Positions 49,467-58,904 are shown, counted from the first letter of the stretch. The stretch: 64,000 nt of DNA from Metallumcola ferriviriculae (GCF_035573695.1 NZ_CP121694.1:286501-350500), one strand, 5' to 3'. Program-made: numbers and translations. The notes: generated by a model not told the origin, from the letters alone.

Positions 49467-50855
49467 ATGAATAATAAAGAACTACTCAAAGAATTACCCG
49501 CCGTAAATGACCTGCTGACGCGGCCAAAACTTGTGGCTGAGTTACAGCGCATTTCCCGAGATTTTTTAGTGGATGTGGTAAGAGAAGTGTTGGAAAAAAT
49601 GAGGCAACAAATTCTTTCCGGCGGGGATGCCCTGCCTGCCGTTGAAGAAATTGAACGACAAGTGCTGGCATTAATAGAACATAAAACCCGCCCCAAGCTC
49701 CGTAAAGTTATCAACGCCACAGGGGTTGTGCTGCATACAAATCTTGGCAGGGCGGTGCTCTCGGAACAGGCTATAAAGGCGGTGGCCGATACTGCTGCTG
49801 GTTATAGCAACTTAGAATTTGATTTGGACGCAGGGCAACGGGGGTCGCGTCATAGTCATGTGGAAAATTTGCTAACCCAAGTAACCGGCGCCCCGGCCGC
49901 TATGGTAGTGAATAATAATGCTGCTGCAGTATTATTGGTGCTGTCGGCGTTGGCCAAGAGCAAGGAGGTTATTGTCTCCCGGGGAGAATTAGTGGAAATC
50001 GGTGGTGCCTTTCGGGTACCGGAAGTAATGGAACAAAGCGGTGCTATCCTGCGAGAGGTAGGAGCCACAAACAAAACATATTTAAGGGATTATCAGGCTG
50101 CGATTACTGACCAAACAGGATTATTATTAAAAGTACATACTAGCAATTACAAGGTGGTGGGATTTACCCACGAGACCTCTCGGCGGGAACTGGTTGAATT
50201 GGGGCGAAAGCATGCCATTCCGGTGGTGGAAGATTTGGGCAGTGGCAGCTTGATCGCTTTACAGAGTTTAGGTATTGATGTTGAGCCGACAGTACAGGAT
50301 TGTCTAAAAGCGGGAATAGATTTAGTTACCTTCAGCGGGGACAAACTTTTAGGAGGACCGCAAGCCGGCTTTATTGTAGGGCGCCATGATTTGGTGCAGT
50401 TTTTGAAAAGGCATCCATTGGCTCGGGCGATAAGGGTAGATAAAATGACTATTGCTGCATTGGAAGCAACATTAAGAGCTTATTTAGACCCGGACCAGGC
50501 CCAAAGACAGATACCCACATTGAAAATGCTGATGGAAAGCCCGGAAAAGATTAAGCACCGGGCCCAATCATTGGCGGATAGATTAAAAAGGGAAGCACCC
50601 CGGTATTTGTTTAATATAATTCCCGGGAAATCTCGCCCAGGAGGCGGGGCTTTACCCACCACGGAGCTGGATACTTGGCTAGTGGAGATTAAAGGGGGCG
50701 TTTCTTCGTCCCAATTAGCCGGCAGATTGCGCCAAGGGGAACCGGCGGTGCTGGTACGTATCCAGCAGGATAGTATCATATTGGACCCTAGAACGTTGCT
50801 GCCGGGAGAAGATGAAAAATTATCGCAAGCGTTTAGTCAGTGTATAATGGGGTGA
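49467..50855 (+). CDS. selA: L-seryl-tRNA(Sec) selenium transferase
   Basis: 462 residues from the ATG at 49467 with AAGGGTGG in front; a GTG at 49458 is in frame. PLP lysine in FSGDKLLGGPQAG near residue 290. N-terminal domain binds tRNA-Sec. It converts Ser-tRNA-Sec to Sec-tRNA-Sec with selenophosphate. selB starts 4 bp after its stop. selD is not in the window. Confidence 0.97.
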   Translation: MNNKELLKELPAVNDLLTRPKLVAELQRISRDFLVDVVREVLEKMRQQILSGGDALPAVEEIERQVLALIEHKTRPKLRKVINATGVVLHTNLGRAVLSEQAIKAVADTAAGYSNLEFDLDAGQRGSRHSHVENLLTQVTGAPAAMVVNNNAAAVLLVLSALAKSKEVIVSRGELVEIGGAFRVPEVMEQSGAILREVGATNKTYLRDYQAAITDQTGLLLKVHTSNYKVVGFTHETSRRELVELGRKHAIPVVEDLGSGSLIALQSLGIDVEPTVQDCLKAGIDLVTFSGDKLLGGPQAGFIVGRHDLVQFLKRHPLARAIRVDKMTIAALEATLRAYLDPDQAQRQIPTLKMLMESPEKIKHRAQSLADRLKREAPRYLFNIIPGKSRPGGGALPTTELDTWLVEIKGGVSSSQLAGRLRQGEPAVLVRIQQDSIILDPRTLLPGEDEKLSQAFSQCIMG

Positions 50856-50859
50856 CCGT

Positions 50860-52761
50860 ATGGATTATGTAATTGTGGGTACTGCCGGGCATGTAGATCA
50901 TGGTAAGACCGTGCTGGTAAAGGCCTTAACAGGAAAAGATACAGATAGACTCAAGGAAGAAAAGGAACGGGGTATATCAATTGAATTGGGATTTGCGCCG
51001 TTGCAGCTCCATGATGGCACAAATGTAGGTATTGTGGATGTGCCCGGCCATGAGCGTTTCATACGCCAAATGCTAGCAGGAGTTGCGGGTATGGACCTGG
51101 TTATGCTGGTAATAGCGGCGGACGAAAGTGTCATGCCCCAAACACAGGAACACCTCGATATTATTGATCTGCTGCAGGTAAAGAGCGGAATAGTGGTAAT
51201 TACAAAAAAAGACCTTGTGGAAGAGGAATGGCTGGATTTGGTGCAGGAGGAAGTGAAGGATGTAATTGCGGAGACAGTTTTAGTCGATGCGCCAATAATC
51301 GCCGTATCAGCGGTTACGGGAGAAGGCATGGACGAGCTCAAAAGTTTGTTGGCAGAAAAAATTGCCTATACTCCGCCCAAAAGCACATCGGGCAAACTGC
51401 GTTTGCCCATTGATAGGAAATTTTCCGTGACGGGATTTGGTACTGTTGTCACAGGGACATTGTGGGGTGGCGAAATAAAGGTTGGCGACCAGGTAGAAAT
51501 AATGCCTGAAGGACTGTCCTCTCGGGTAAGAAACCTGCAGGTGCATGGAGATACTGTCAATAGCGCTTCTGCCGGTCAACGGGTTGCTGTCAATCTGGCA
51601 GATGTGGAGCTTGAGGAACTCCATCGAGGGCAGATGATCACAGTGCCAGGCTTACTTACCCCTTCGCACCGGATGGATGTGCAACTGAAATTACTCACAT
51701 CGGCTGCGAAGCCATTAAAACAGCGAGCAAGAGTTAGGCTATATTTGGGTACGGCGGAGACATTTGCACGTGTTAATCTTCTTGATAGAGAGGAAATTAA
51801 GCCGGGCGAGAGTTGTTTTTGTCAATTTATGATAGAAGAACCGCTAGTGGGGGCTAGGCAAGACCGATTTGTTGTACGAACATATTCGCCAATGCATACA
51901 ATCGGTGGTGGTGTGGTAATTGATGCTGCAGCGCCGAAACACAAACGATATCGTCCTCGGGTTTTGGAGTCCTTGGCTACTAGGCTGCAGGGAACGCCGG
52001 CAGAACTAATAATGCAGACACTGATACAAGGTAAACAAATGGTTTCTATCCCGCAAATCGAAGAGGAACTGGGCCTTTCTCAAGCTGATATTCAGCAAGG
52101 AATAGCGAAATTAGACGCTAAAAACAGGGTCTTACTACAAGTCAATGAAGGAACAGAAGTTATTATGGCAGTGAATGTGTTCCAAAAACTTTCTGATGAT
52201 GCAAAAAAGTTGCTACAGGACTTCCATCAGCATTACCCTCTTAGGGTGGGTATGCCCAAGGAAGAATTGCGTAGTAGGATGTTTCCCCTGTGGAAGGGAA
52301 AACAATTCAACAGTTTTTTACAAGCGGCTGCTGACTCGGGTTGGATTAAGGTAATTGCGAACGAAGTGGCACTAAGCAGTTTCCAAGTGCAAGCTAACCC
52401 TGAATTACAGAAGCAGATGGGGCAAATATTAAAGCAGTTGGAAGAGAACCCCTTTCAACCTCCCCTTTGGCCTGAAGTGGTACGGCAGGTAGGGTTAAAC
52501 GATGAAGCGGTGGAAATACTGTCATACATGATAAGGATAGGTAGCTTAGAACGTATAAGTGACCAGTTGGTGTTTAGCAGAAAAGCGGTCGATGAGGCAA
52601 AAAGACGTATTGGACAATATATTGAGGAAAAAGGGACTATCTCCTTGGGAGAAGTACGGGATTTACTGGACAGCAGTCGCAAGTATGTATTGCCTTTATT
52701 AGAATACTTCGATCAAATTAAATTTACAAAAAGGGTACAAGACAAAAGAATTTTGTTTTAA
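50860..52761 (+). CDS. selB: Selenocysteine-specific elongation factor SelB
   Basis: 633 residues. G domain with GHVDHGKTVLVKALTG (residues 10-25), DVPGHERFIRQML and NKKD-like TKKD, two beta-barrel domains, then about 300 residues of winged-helix modules that read the SECIS hairpin. The C-terminal repeat is of usual length. It brings Sec-tRNA-Sec to UGA codons. Confidence 0.97.
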   Translation: MDYVIVGTAGHVDHGKTVLVKALTGKDTDRLKEEKERGISIELGFAPLQLHDGTNVGIVDVPGHERFIRQMLAGVAGMDLVMLVIAADESVMPQTQEHLDIIDLLQVKSGIVVITKKDLVEEEWLDLVQEEVKDVIAETVLVDAPIIAVSAVTGEGMDELKSLLAEKIAYTPPKSTSGKLRLPIDRKFSVTGFGTVVTGTLWGGEIKVGDQVEIMPEGLSSRVRNLQVHGDTVNSASAGQRVAVNLADVELEELHRGQMITVPGLLTPSHRMDVQLKLLTSAAKPLKQRARVRLYLGTAETFARVNLLDREEIKPGESCFCQFMIEEPLVGARQDRFVVRTYSPMHTIGGGVVIDAAAPKHKRYRPRVLESLATRLQGTPAELIMQTLIQGKQMVSIPQIEEELGLSQADIQQGIAKLDAKNRVLLQVNEGTEVIMAVNVFQKLSDDAKKLLQDFHQHYPLRVGMPKEELRSRMFPLWKGKQFNSFLQAAADSGWIKVIANEVALSSFQVQANPELQKQMGQILKQLEENPFQPPLWPEVVRQVGLNDEAVEILSYMIRIGSLERISDQLVFSRKAVDEAKRRIGQYIEEKGTISLGEVRDLLDSSRKYVLPLLEYFDQIKFTKRVQDKRILF

Positions 52762-52763
52762 TT

Positions 52764-52786
52764 ACCGCCGCAAAATTTCGGCGGTT
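52764..52786 (+). terminator. Terminator after selB
   Basis: accgccg, caaaattt, cggcggt followed by tttgt. It ends the selAB unit. Confidence 0.8.
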
Positions 52787-52849
52787 TTGTAGATGTTTGT
52801 CAGCGACGATATTTGGTAGTTTTTGTCGATAACAAATTTGGCTATGCAA

Positions 52850-53130
52850 TTGACAGACTTGTCTTAACATTATATAATAACTTAAACGTGACTGACTGCA
52901 TATTTTGTGCACGACTAGGGTACAATAACAAATTTGTGTGCATACTTCTGCCCGAAAAACGGTGGAGTATGCCCAATTTTATGTTTGCCGTATAAAGACA
53001 ATGTCCGTGGTGATGGGATAAATATTCGCATTTGTGAATATTTATACAAACCTATTTGAAGGAGGTGGCAGTTGCGACATTCCTTTTTTAACGTATAGAA
53101 ATGTTCTTTTATAAAAGGAGGTTACATTAA
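52850..53130 (+). promoter_or_regulatory. livJ promoter and long structured leader
   Basis: A near-perfect sigma-A promoter TTGACA (52850-52855), 17-nt spacer, TATAAT (52873-52878) lies about 250 bp before livJ. The leader contains a 13-bp inverted repeat with one mismatch (ataaatattcgca at 53018-53030, tgtgaatatttat at 53033-53045). It also contains a strong ribosome-binding site (aaggaggtgg, 53059-53068) before an eight-codon mini-ORF at 53072-53098. No classical riboswitch recognised. Confidence 0.7.
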
Positions 53131-54357
53131 GTGAAATTAAAAAAAAGATTGCTATTGTTTTTAGCGTTGGCATTGGTGATGGCGCTTGCTGTAGGTTGTG
53201 GCGCCCCTAAGCAGGAAGAAGGTAAGAAAGAAGAGCCCAAGCAGGAACAAGAAGAGGGCCAGAAGGAAGCTGCAGCAGAGCCGATTAAGATTGGTGTCAA
53301 CTACGAATTATCAGGTGCGGTGGCAACTTTTGGTCAGCATACCGTTAATGGTATTAAGCTTGCTCTTGCAGAAGTTAACGATGCTGGCGGAGTGTTGGAT
53401 GGTAGTCAAATTGAGCCAATCATTTTGGACAACAAATCAGAAGGCGCAGAATCCACTAGTGTTGCTACCAAATTAATTACTTCCGAAAAAGTTGTTGCTC
53501 ATTTAGGTGCTGCTACCACCGGTAATACTTTGGCAGCTGTTCCTATCGCTACTCAGTATAAAGTTCCTTTGTTGACCACTTCTGCAACCAACCCTAAGGT
53601 GACTGTGGATGACAGTGGTAATGTACGTGAATACATTTTCCGTACCTGCTTTATTGACCCCCCTCAGGCCATCGTCGGTGCAGAATTTGCATATAACGAT
53701 CTGGGCGGGAAAAAGGCAGCTATCTACTTTGATAATACCAATGACTACAGCAAAGGTTTAGCAGAAGTATTTGAGGAAGAATTTGTTAAGCTAGGCGGAG
53801 AGATTGTTTCTAAGGAAGCGTTTAGCCCGCAGGATAATGACTTCCGTCCAGTAGTGACTAAGTTTAAGCAGGCCGGCGCTGACGTAGTGTATGTCCCCGG
53901 CTATTATCAGCAAGTTGGTTTGATCATCAACCAGGCGCGTGAAATTGGTCTGGATGCACCGTTCTTGGGTGCTGACGGGTGGGATTCTCCGAAGTTAGTT
54001 GAAATTGCAGGTGCGGAAGCATTAAACAATACATTCTTCACTAACCACTATGCTTCCAGCGACCCCAGCGAAAAGGTTCAAAAATTCGTTGAAGCTTATA
54101 AGGCTGAATATGGTGAAGTACCTAGCTCTTTTGCCGCATTAGGGTACGATGCTGCTAAGTTGATTGTTGATGCCATCGAACGGGCAGGCAGCGCTGACCC
54201 CGATGCTATCAAAGACGCTTTGGCTGCAACCAAAGATTTTGATGCAGTTACCGGTAAGCTGACTTTCGATGAAAATCATAACCCGATTAAAGAAATTGCT
54301 ATCATCGAAATGTTAGATGGCAACCAAGAGCTGAAGACTAAGAAAGCTCCTAAATAG
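53131..54357 (+). CDS. livJ: Branched-chain amino-acid ABC transporter, binding protein
   Basis: 408 residues from GTG behind AAAAGGAGG. Lipoprotein signal LALALVMALAVGC with Cys23, a charged Glu/Lys linker (24-50), then a periplasmic-binding type I fold of the Leu/Ile/Val kind (IGVNYELSGAVATFGQHTVNG). It is anchored outside the membrane and delivers amino acids to LivHM. Codon use is more biased than in neighbours, as expected for an abundant protein. Confidence 0.95.
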   Translation: MKLKKRLLLFLALALVMALAVGCGAPKQEEGKKEEPKQEQEEGQKEAAAEPIKIGVNYELSGAVATFGQHTVNGIKLALAEVNDAGGVLDGSQIEPIILDNKSEGAESTSVATKLITSEKVVAHLGAATTGNTLAAVPIATQYKVPLLTTSATNPKVTVDDSGNVREYIFRTCFIDPPQAIVGAEFAYNDLGGKKAAIYFDNTNDYSKGLAEVFEEEFVKLGGEIVSKEAFSPQDNDFRPVVTKFKQAGADVVYVPGYYQQVGLIINQAREIGLDAPFLGADGWDSPKLVEIAGAEALNNTFFTNHYASSDPSEKVQKFVEAYKAEYGEVPSSFAALGYDAAKLIVDAIERAGSADPDAIKDALAATKDFDAVTGKLTFDENHNPIKEIAIIEMLDGNQELKTKKAPK

Positions 54358-54378
54358 GTAAATGAAGAACTGGATATA

Positions 54379-54405
54379 AAAAAAGGGGGGGGAACCCCCC
54401 TTTTT
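54379..54405 (+). terminator. Attenuating terminator between livJ and livH
   Basis: aaaaaggggggg with cccccctttttа-type pairing: a poly-A/poly-G arm and poly-C/poly-T arm with a tiny loop. Placed here it would let livJ mRNA exceed that of the membrane and ATPase genes. Confidence 0.85.
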
Positions 54406-54434
54406 AACCTTTTTTTACTTTTTATAGGATCGGG

Positions 54435-55337
54435 GTGATAAAGATCGACTCAATAATCTTTTTTATTCAACAACTTCTGAACGGTATAACGCTGGGCAGT
54501 ATCTACGCATTAATCGCCTTGGGGTATACGATGGTTTACGGTATTATACTACTTATAAATTTTGCTCACGGTGAAATTCTTATGGTTGGGGCGTATGTGG
54601 GTTTCTTCGCCATATCTAGCCTGCACCTGAACTTTTTTACAGCATTAATATTGTCAATGTTTGCTGCTGCCGTGTTAGGTGTAGCTATTGAAAGAATTGC
54701 TTATAGACCATTAAGAAATTCCACTCGTTTGGCAGCGCTTATCACTGCCATTGGAATGTCACTGTTGTTACAGAACGGTGGTTTGGTGGTACTGGGAACT
54801 GATTTTAAAGCTTTTCCGCAAACCATGGTCAAAGAGACTTATTGGATATTGGGCGGACGAGTGCCAGTTACCAACCAGCAAATTTTAATTTTAGCGGTTA
54901 CGATTGTTATGATGGTTGGCTTACAATATGTGGTTAAACGGACTAAGATTGGTAAAGCCATGCGGGCGGTTTCTTACGATAAAGAAGCAGCCAAACTAAT
55001 GGGCATTAATGTGGATACGACCATTTCCGCAACTTTTGCTATAGGATCTGCATTGGCCGCAGTTGCGGGCATTCTTTTGGCCATGTATTACCAAACAGTA
55101 CATCCGCTTATGGGGCTTATGCCAGGACTTAAGGCTTTTGTAGCTGCAGTGTTGGGTGGTATTGGCATTATTCCCGGTGCCATGACCGGAGGTTTTCTGC
55201 TCGGAACTGTAGAAGCCATGGTCAGCGGATACTGGGATTCCCAATGGAAGGACGCCATTGCCTTTGGTATATTAATTATAATCTTGGTGGTTAAACCATC
55301 CGGATTGCTGGGCAAGGACACCACGGAGAAAGTGTAG
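54435..55337 (+). CDS. livH: Branched-chain amino-acid ABC transporter, permease LivH
   Basis: 300 residues from GTG. Eight or so hydrophobic segments, with the LivH signature NGITLGSIYALIALGYTMVYGI at the start and FAHGEILMVGAY. It forms the channel with LivM. It starts 30 bp after the attenuator and abuts livM. Confidence 0.96.
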   Translation: MIKIDSIIFFIQQLLNGITLGSIYALIALGYTMVYGIILLINFAHGEILMVGAYVGFFAISSLHLNFFTALILSMFAAAVLGVAIERIAYRPLRNSTRLAALITAIGMSLLLQNGGLVVLGTDFKAFPQTMVKETYWILGGRVPVTNQQILILAVTIVMMVGLQYVVKRTKIGKAMRAVSYDKEAAKLMGINVDTTISATFAIGSALAAVAGILLAMYYQTVHPLMGLMPGLKAFVAAVLGGIGIIPGAMTGGFLLGTVEAMVSGYWDSQWKDAIAFGILIIILVVKPSGLLGKDTTEKV

Positions 55338-56315
55338 GTGAAAAGGATGAAGTTGAGCAAAAATATTATCGGCACGATTTTATTAATATTTGCCGTGTAC
55401 TTTGCTGTGGGATTTCTAATTAAAGGAGAAATCATTAATCCTTTCCAGCAGGTAAACCTATTTTTGATGGGCATAAACATTATCATGGCGGTAAGTCTTA
55501 ATCTAATCGTAGGTTTTACCGGGCAGTTAGCCCTAGGGCACGCGGGATTTATGGCTATCGGTGCCTATGTATCTGCAATATTTACCGTTAAGCTCGGTTT
55601 GGGTTTTGGATTGGGCGTAATTGCTGGAGCTTTAGCCGCGGCAATTAGCGGTGTAATTATTGGCCTTCCTACTTTGAGGTTAAGAGGAGATTATCTGGCG
55701 ATAGCCACTTTAGGGTTTGCGGAAATTATTCGAGTTGTTTTTGTTAACACTGAATATGTTGGTGGTGCTGCAGGGATGATTGGCATACCACAGCTTACTA
55801 ACTGGACATGGTTATACTTTCTGACGGTTGCAACAATTATATTGATTAAGAACTTTATCAACTCCACCCATGGCAGGGCTTGTATTTCCGTACGGGAAAA
55901 TGAAATTGCAGCTGAAACCATGGGGATAAACACCACTAAATATAAAACATTAGCATTTTCTATGGGTGCATTCTTTGCTGGCGTTGCTGGTGCGCTTTAT
56001 GCCCACTATTTTTTCTTGATTCAACCCATAACGTTTTCTTTTTTGAAGTCATTTGACGCACTGGTAATGGTGGTGCTCGGCGGGTTGGGTAGTATAACCG
56101 GTTCGATAATTGCGGCTTTGTTGGTTACCGGGCTAAGCGCTGCGCTTCAGGACCTAGCGGGCCTGCGCATGGTTATCTATGCGGCAGTACTAATCGTGGT
56201 TATGGTGTACCGACCTCAGGGCCTGATGGGTAGCAGAGAGTTTTCGTTGTCTATGTTAAAAAAGGAGAGGGGTGAGGCCGATGACGGAAGTACTAAAGCT
56301 AAATCAGTTAACTAA
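55338..56315 (+). CDS. livM: Branched-chain amino-acid ABC transporter, permease LivM
   Basis: 325 residues from GTG (or ATG at 55347). About nine hydrophobic segments with the permease signature LNLIVGFTGQLALGHAGFMAIGAY near 50 and RENEIAAETMGIN in the coupling loop. Its last 35 bp overlap livG. Confidence 0.96.
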   Translation: MKRMKLSKNIIGTILLIFAVYFAVGFLIKGEIINPFQQVNLFLMGINIIMAVSLNLIVGFTGQLALGHAGFMAIGAYVSAIFTVKLGLGFGLGVIAGALAAAISGVIIGLPTLRLRGDYLAIATLGFAEIIRVVFVNTEYVGGAAGMIGIPQLTNWTWLYFLTVATIILIKNFINSTHGRACISVRENEIAAETMGINTTKYKTLAFSMGAFFAGVAGALYAHYFFLIQPITFSFLKSFDALVMVVLGGLGSITGSIIAALLVTGLSAALQDLAGLRMVIYAAVLIVVMVYRPQGLMGSREFSLSMLKKERGEADDGSTKAKSVN

Positions 56316-57057
56316 GCTTTTTGGCGGCTTGACTGCAGTATCTCAGGTTGATATGACCTTAAATAAGGGTGAGTTAATCGGTCTTATCGGCCCAAACGGT
56401 GCGGGCAAGACAACAATCTTTAATTTGCTTACGGGTGTTTACGTACCTTCTAAGGGTGACATTTTGTTTATGGGCAAGTCAATTAGTGGGAAGAAGCCGT
56501 ATCAGGTTACTGCTGAAGGAGTAGCCCGGACTTTCCAAAATATTCGTTTGTTTGCAGATTTATCTGTATTGGATAATGTCAAAATTGCCTATCACTGGCA
56601 TGGGAAATACAATCTAGCCAGTTCGCTGCTACGCTTACCGGGCTATTTCGCCGGGGAGAAAAAGATGACAGAAGATGCAGTGGAATTGTTGGATATATTT
56701 AACTTGGCAGATAAGAAGGATGAGATTGCCAAAAACTTGCCCTATGGGCTGCAGCGGCGTTTAGAGATTGCTCGTGCGCTGGCTGCAGGGCCCAAGCTGT
56801 TACTTTTAGATGAACCTGCGGCAGGTATGAATCCTTTAGAAACAAGGGACCTAATGGACTTGATCCGTTGGATTCGTAACGAATTCAATTTAACCGTTCT
56901 TTTAATTGAACACGACATGTCTCTAGTCATGGGTGTATGTGAAAGAATTTATGTGCTTGATTATGGTAAAATTATCGCAGAAGGGTTGCCGGATGAAATT
57001 AAGGCCAATCCCAAGGTTATCGAAGCATACCTGGGCGAGGAGGTATCATATGCTTAA
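56281..57057 (+). CDS. livG: Branched-chain amino-acid ABC transporter, ATPase LivG
   Basis: 258 residues from the ATG at 56281. Walker A GPNGAGKTT near 39, signature LPYGLQRRLEIARALA and Walker B LLLLDEPAAGMNP are complete. It overlaps both neighbours, pointing to coupled translation. Confidence 0.96.
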   Translation: MTEVLKLNQLTKLFGGLTAVSQVDMTLNKGELIGLIGPNGAGKTTIFNLLTGVYVPSKGDILFMGKSISGKKPYQVTAEGVARTFQNIRLFADLSVLDNVKIAYHWHGKYNLASSLLRLPGYFAGEKKMTEDAVELLDIFNLADKKDEIAKNLPYGLQRRLEIARALAAGPKLLLLDEPAAGMNPLETRDLMDLIRWIRNEFNLTVLLIEHDMSLVMGVCERIYVLDYGKIIAEGLPDEIKANPKVIEAYLGEEVSYA

Positions 57058-57754
57058 AATAGAAAATCTTAATGTAAAATATGGTGCCATTCACGCCTTA
57101 AAAGGGATTTCTTTGTCTGTTGATGAGGGAGCAGTCGTTACTTTAATTGGTGCTAACGGGGCAGGCAAAAGCACTACTTTGAAAGCAATTTCCGGGTTAA
57201 TGCAGCCGTCAGAAGGCAGTATCGAATACCAGGGGAATAATATAGCAGGAATACCGGCTCAGGAAATCGTGCGCAGGGGTATATCCCAAGTTCCCGAGGG
57301 AAGACGGGTATTTGCCAACCTTACTGTAGCAGAAAACCTGGACCTCGGCGCCTATCTGGAAAAAGATAAAGCAGTTATCAAAGATAACTTTGTAAAAGTA
57401 TTTAATAAATTTCCCCGGCTGGAGGAAAGAAAAAATCAATTAGCAGGCACATTAAGCGGCGGCGAGCAGCAGATGCTAGCAATGGGCAGAGCGTTGATGT
57501 CTCGGCCGAAACTTTTGCTGCTTGACGAACCATCTATGGGGTTGGCACCAATTCTGGTGCAAGAGATATTTGATATTATTAAGGAAATTAATGAAGCAGG
57601 GACTACAATTCTTTTGGTGGAACAAAATGCTCATATGGCGCTTTCTGTGGCTCAAAAGGCATACGTAATCGAAACTGGCAAGATTGTCCTGCAAGGAACA
57701 GCCAGCGAGTTGCGGGAGAGTGAAGAAGTCAAAAAAGCATACTTAGGCGGCTAG
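57050..57754 (+). CDS. livF: Branched-chain amino-acid ABC transporter, ATPase LivF
   Basis: 234 residues from the ATG at 57050, which has GAGGAGG 5-6 nt upstream and overlaps livG by 8 bp. Walker A GANGAGKST near 37, signature LSGGEQQMLAMGRAL, Walker B LLLLDEPSMGLAP. Pairs with LivG. Confidence 0.96.
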   Translation: MLKIENLNVKYGAIHALKGISLSVDEGAVVTLIGANGAGKSTTLKAISGLMQPSEGSIEYQGNNIAGIPAQEIVRRGISQVPEGRRVFANLTVAENLDLGAYLEKDKAVIKDNFVKVFNKFPRLEERKNQLAGTLSGGEQQMLAMGRALMSRPKLLLLDEPSMGLAPILVQEIFDIIKEINEAGTTILLVEQNAHMALSVAQKAYVIETGKIVLQGTASELRESEEVKKAYLGG

Positions 57755-57772
57755 CGTTAGCTAGCTGCTTTT
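57747..57772 (+). terminator. Probable terminator after livF
   Basis: gcggctagc, gtta, gctagctgc followed by ttttac. It overlaps the livF stop. Confidence 0.65.
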
Positions 57773-57841
57773 ACTTCGTCCCACATGTAGCAGTAAAAAT
57801 CAAGAATAAGCGAAGCATAGGTCAAGTATTCTTGGCGAAAC

Positions 57842-57869
57842 TTGAAAAAAAGTTTAAATCTGTTATAAT
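57842..57869 (+). promoter_or_regulatory. Promoter of the tRNA-Sec gene
   Basis: TTGAAA (57842-57847), 16-nt spacer, TATAAT (57864-57869), 21 bp before the tRNA. It makes selC independent of the liv operon. Confidence 0.7.
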
Positions 57870-57890
57870 ATCTTTTGTGACAACTTTTAT

Positions 57891-57984
57891 GGGAGTGGAT
57901 TCGCTCTGGTGTGCGGCCTGGATTTCAAATCCAGTGGGACGCAGCGATCCTGCGTTCGGTGGGTTCGATTCCCATGCACTCCCG
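57891..57984 (+). tRNA. selC: tRNA-Sec (TCA)
   Basis: 94 nt plus encoded CCA (57985-57987). Anticodon TCA in ggatTTCAaatcc, long acceptor/T stack with gggagtg and cactccc ends, and a long variable arm (about 57935-57958). Unlike other tRNAs it has an extended acceptor helix. It decodes UGA with SelA and SelB encoded 5-8 kb upstream. Confidence 0.96.
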
Positions 57985-58224
57985 CCATATATATCATGAT
58001 AACTTTATTAATTTGACCGGAAGCATAAGTTTGCCAGATGGCAAGCTTATGCTTTTAATTATTTTTGGCAACTAAAATATTCATAAGGTACCATCTCTCC
58101 GTTAAATGCTACTGCAAAGTTGGTAGTATTAATATTATTTAATACATCAAAATTAAATAATTCCAAATAATACTTGCAATTTGCAAATATACGTGATATA
58201 AACTAGCTAAAGGTGGTATCTAGA

Positions 58225-58668
58225 ATGAATAAACGAGAATTGTTTCATATCTTTACACGTCGTTTAGGCTTATTAAATAAAAACTGCTGTGATTATAAGT
58301 CGCTGGATATTTCTTTAGTCCAAAGCCATATTTTATATGAAATTAGGCGTTTGGATTCCCCATCAATGCAGCAGGTAGCCGAAGCACTGGGCTTTGACAT
58401 AACAACCTTTAGCCGCCAGGTGCAAACCCTGATACGAAAAGGAATGGTGGATAAAGTCCAGGCTCCTGAAGATAAGCGTATTTACCTACTGTCTTTAACT
58501 GACAAAGGCAAATCAATCGATGAAAAAATTGATGATTCTTTAAACACCTACCTAGACGAAATATTTTCTCATCTGTCTCATGAAGAAAGAGAAAAGGTAA
58601 TTGAAGCAATTGAGCTTTTAAACAGGGCGATGCTTAAATCGGATACATGCTGTATGCCTCCCTTTTAA
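58225..58668 (+). CDS. MarR-family regulator with paired cysteines
   Basis: 147 residues from the ATG at 58225 behind AAAGGTGG. Winged helix at about 50-110 (SMQQVAEALGFDITTFSRQVQTLIRKGMV, then the DKRIYLLSLTDKG wing). Two adjacent-cysteine pairs flank it: NKNCCDY near the N-terminus (about 19-24) and SDTCCMPPF at the end. arsM lies 320 bp downstream on the same strand. A thiol-based arsenite or metal sensor is plausible by inference. Oxidant sensing is the main alternative. Confidence 0.88.
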   Translation: MNKRELFHIFTRRLGLLNKNCCDYKSLDISLVQSHILYEIRRLDSPSMQQVAEALGFDITTFSRQVQTLIRKGMVDKVQAPEDKRIYLLSLTDKGKSIDEKIDDSLNTYLDEIFSHLSHEEREKVIEAIELLNRAMLKSDTCCMPPF

Positions 58669-58733
58669 GGGAGGTCTTATTAGAAAACATACTTGTACTT
58701 TACAAATAAACAATGAAAGGAGTGTTTATTTCA

Positions 58734-58904
58734 TGCTGAAACACTACTTCCATGAACAGGAAATGAATGAGCACAAAAACGAATAGGAACAAATATCACG
58801 TCATTTTCAGAAGAGAAAAGGCCTGCAAAAACAAGACAGACAAGAAGAACATATCAGCTTTGTCTGGAGTACAAGAAACTACCGATTTTATGTATAAAGC
58901 TTAG
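58734..58904 (+). pseudogene. Short reading frame interrupted by an amber codon
   Basis: ATG at 58734 follows a strong AAAGGAGTG site. The frame gives 17 residues (MLKHYFHEQEMNEHKNE), a TAG at 58785-58787, and then 38 further codons (rich in Gln, Lys and Arg) to a TAA. Either a 17-residue peptide gene, or a broken small gene. The rest of 58669-58987 appears non-coding. I do not recognise a family. Confidence 0.35.

Noticed and set aside
54379-54405. Poly-G/poly-C run as an assembly artefact or phase-variable tract
   Set aside because: It forms a normal intrinsic terminator between livJ and livH and is outside any coding frame, so slippage there would not switch a gene.
58785-58787. TAG read as pyrrolysine
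   Set aside because: No pylT, pylS or methylamine methyltransferase genes are present, and the product is tiny.
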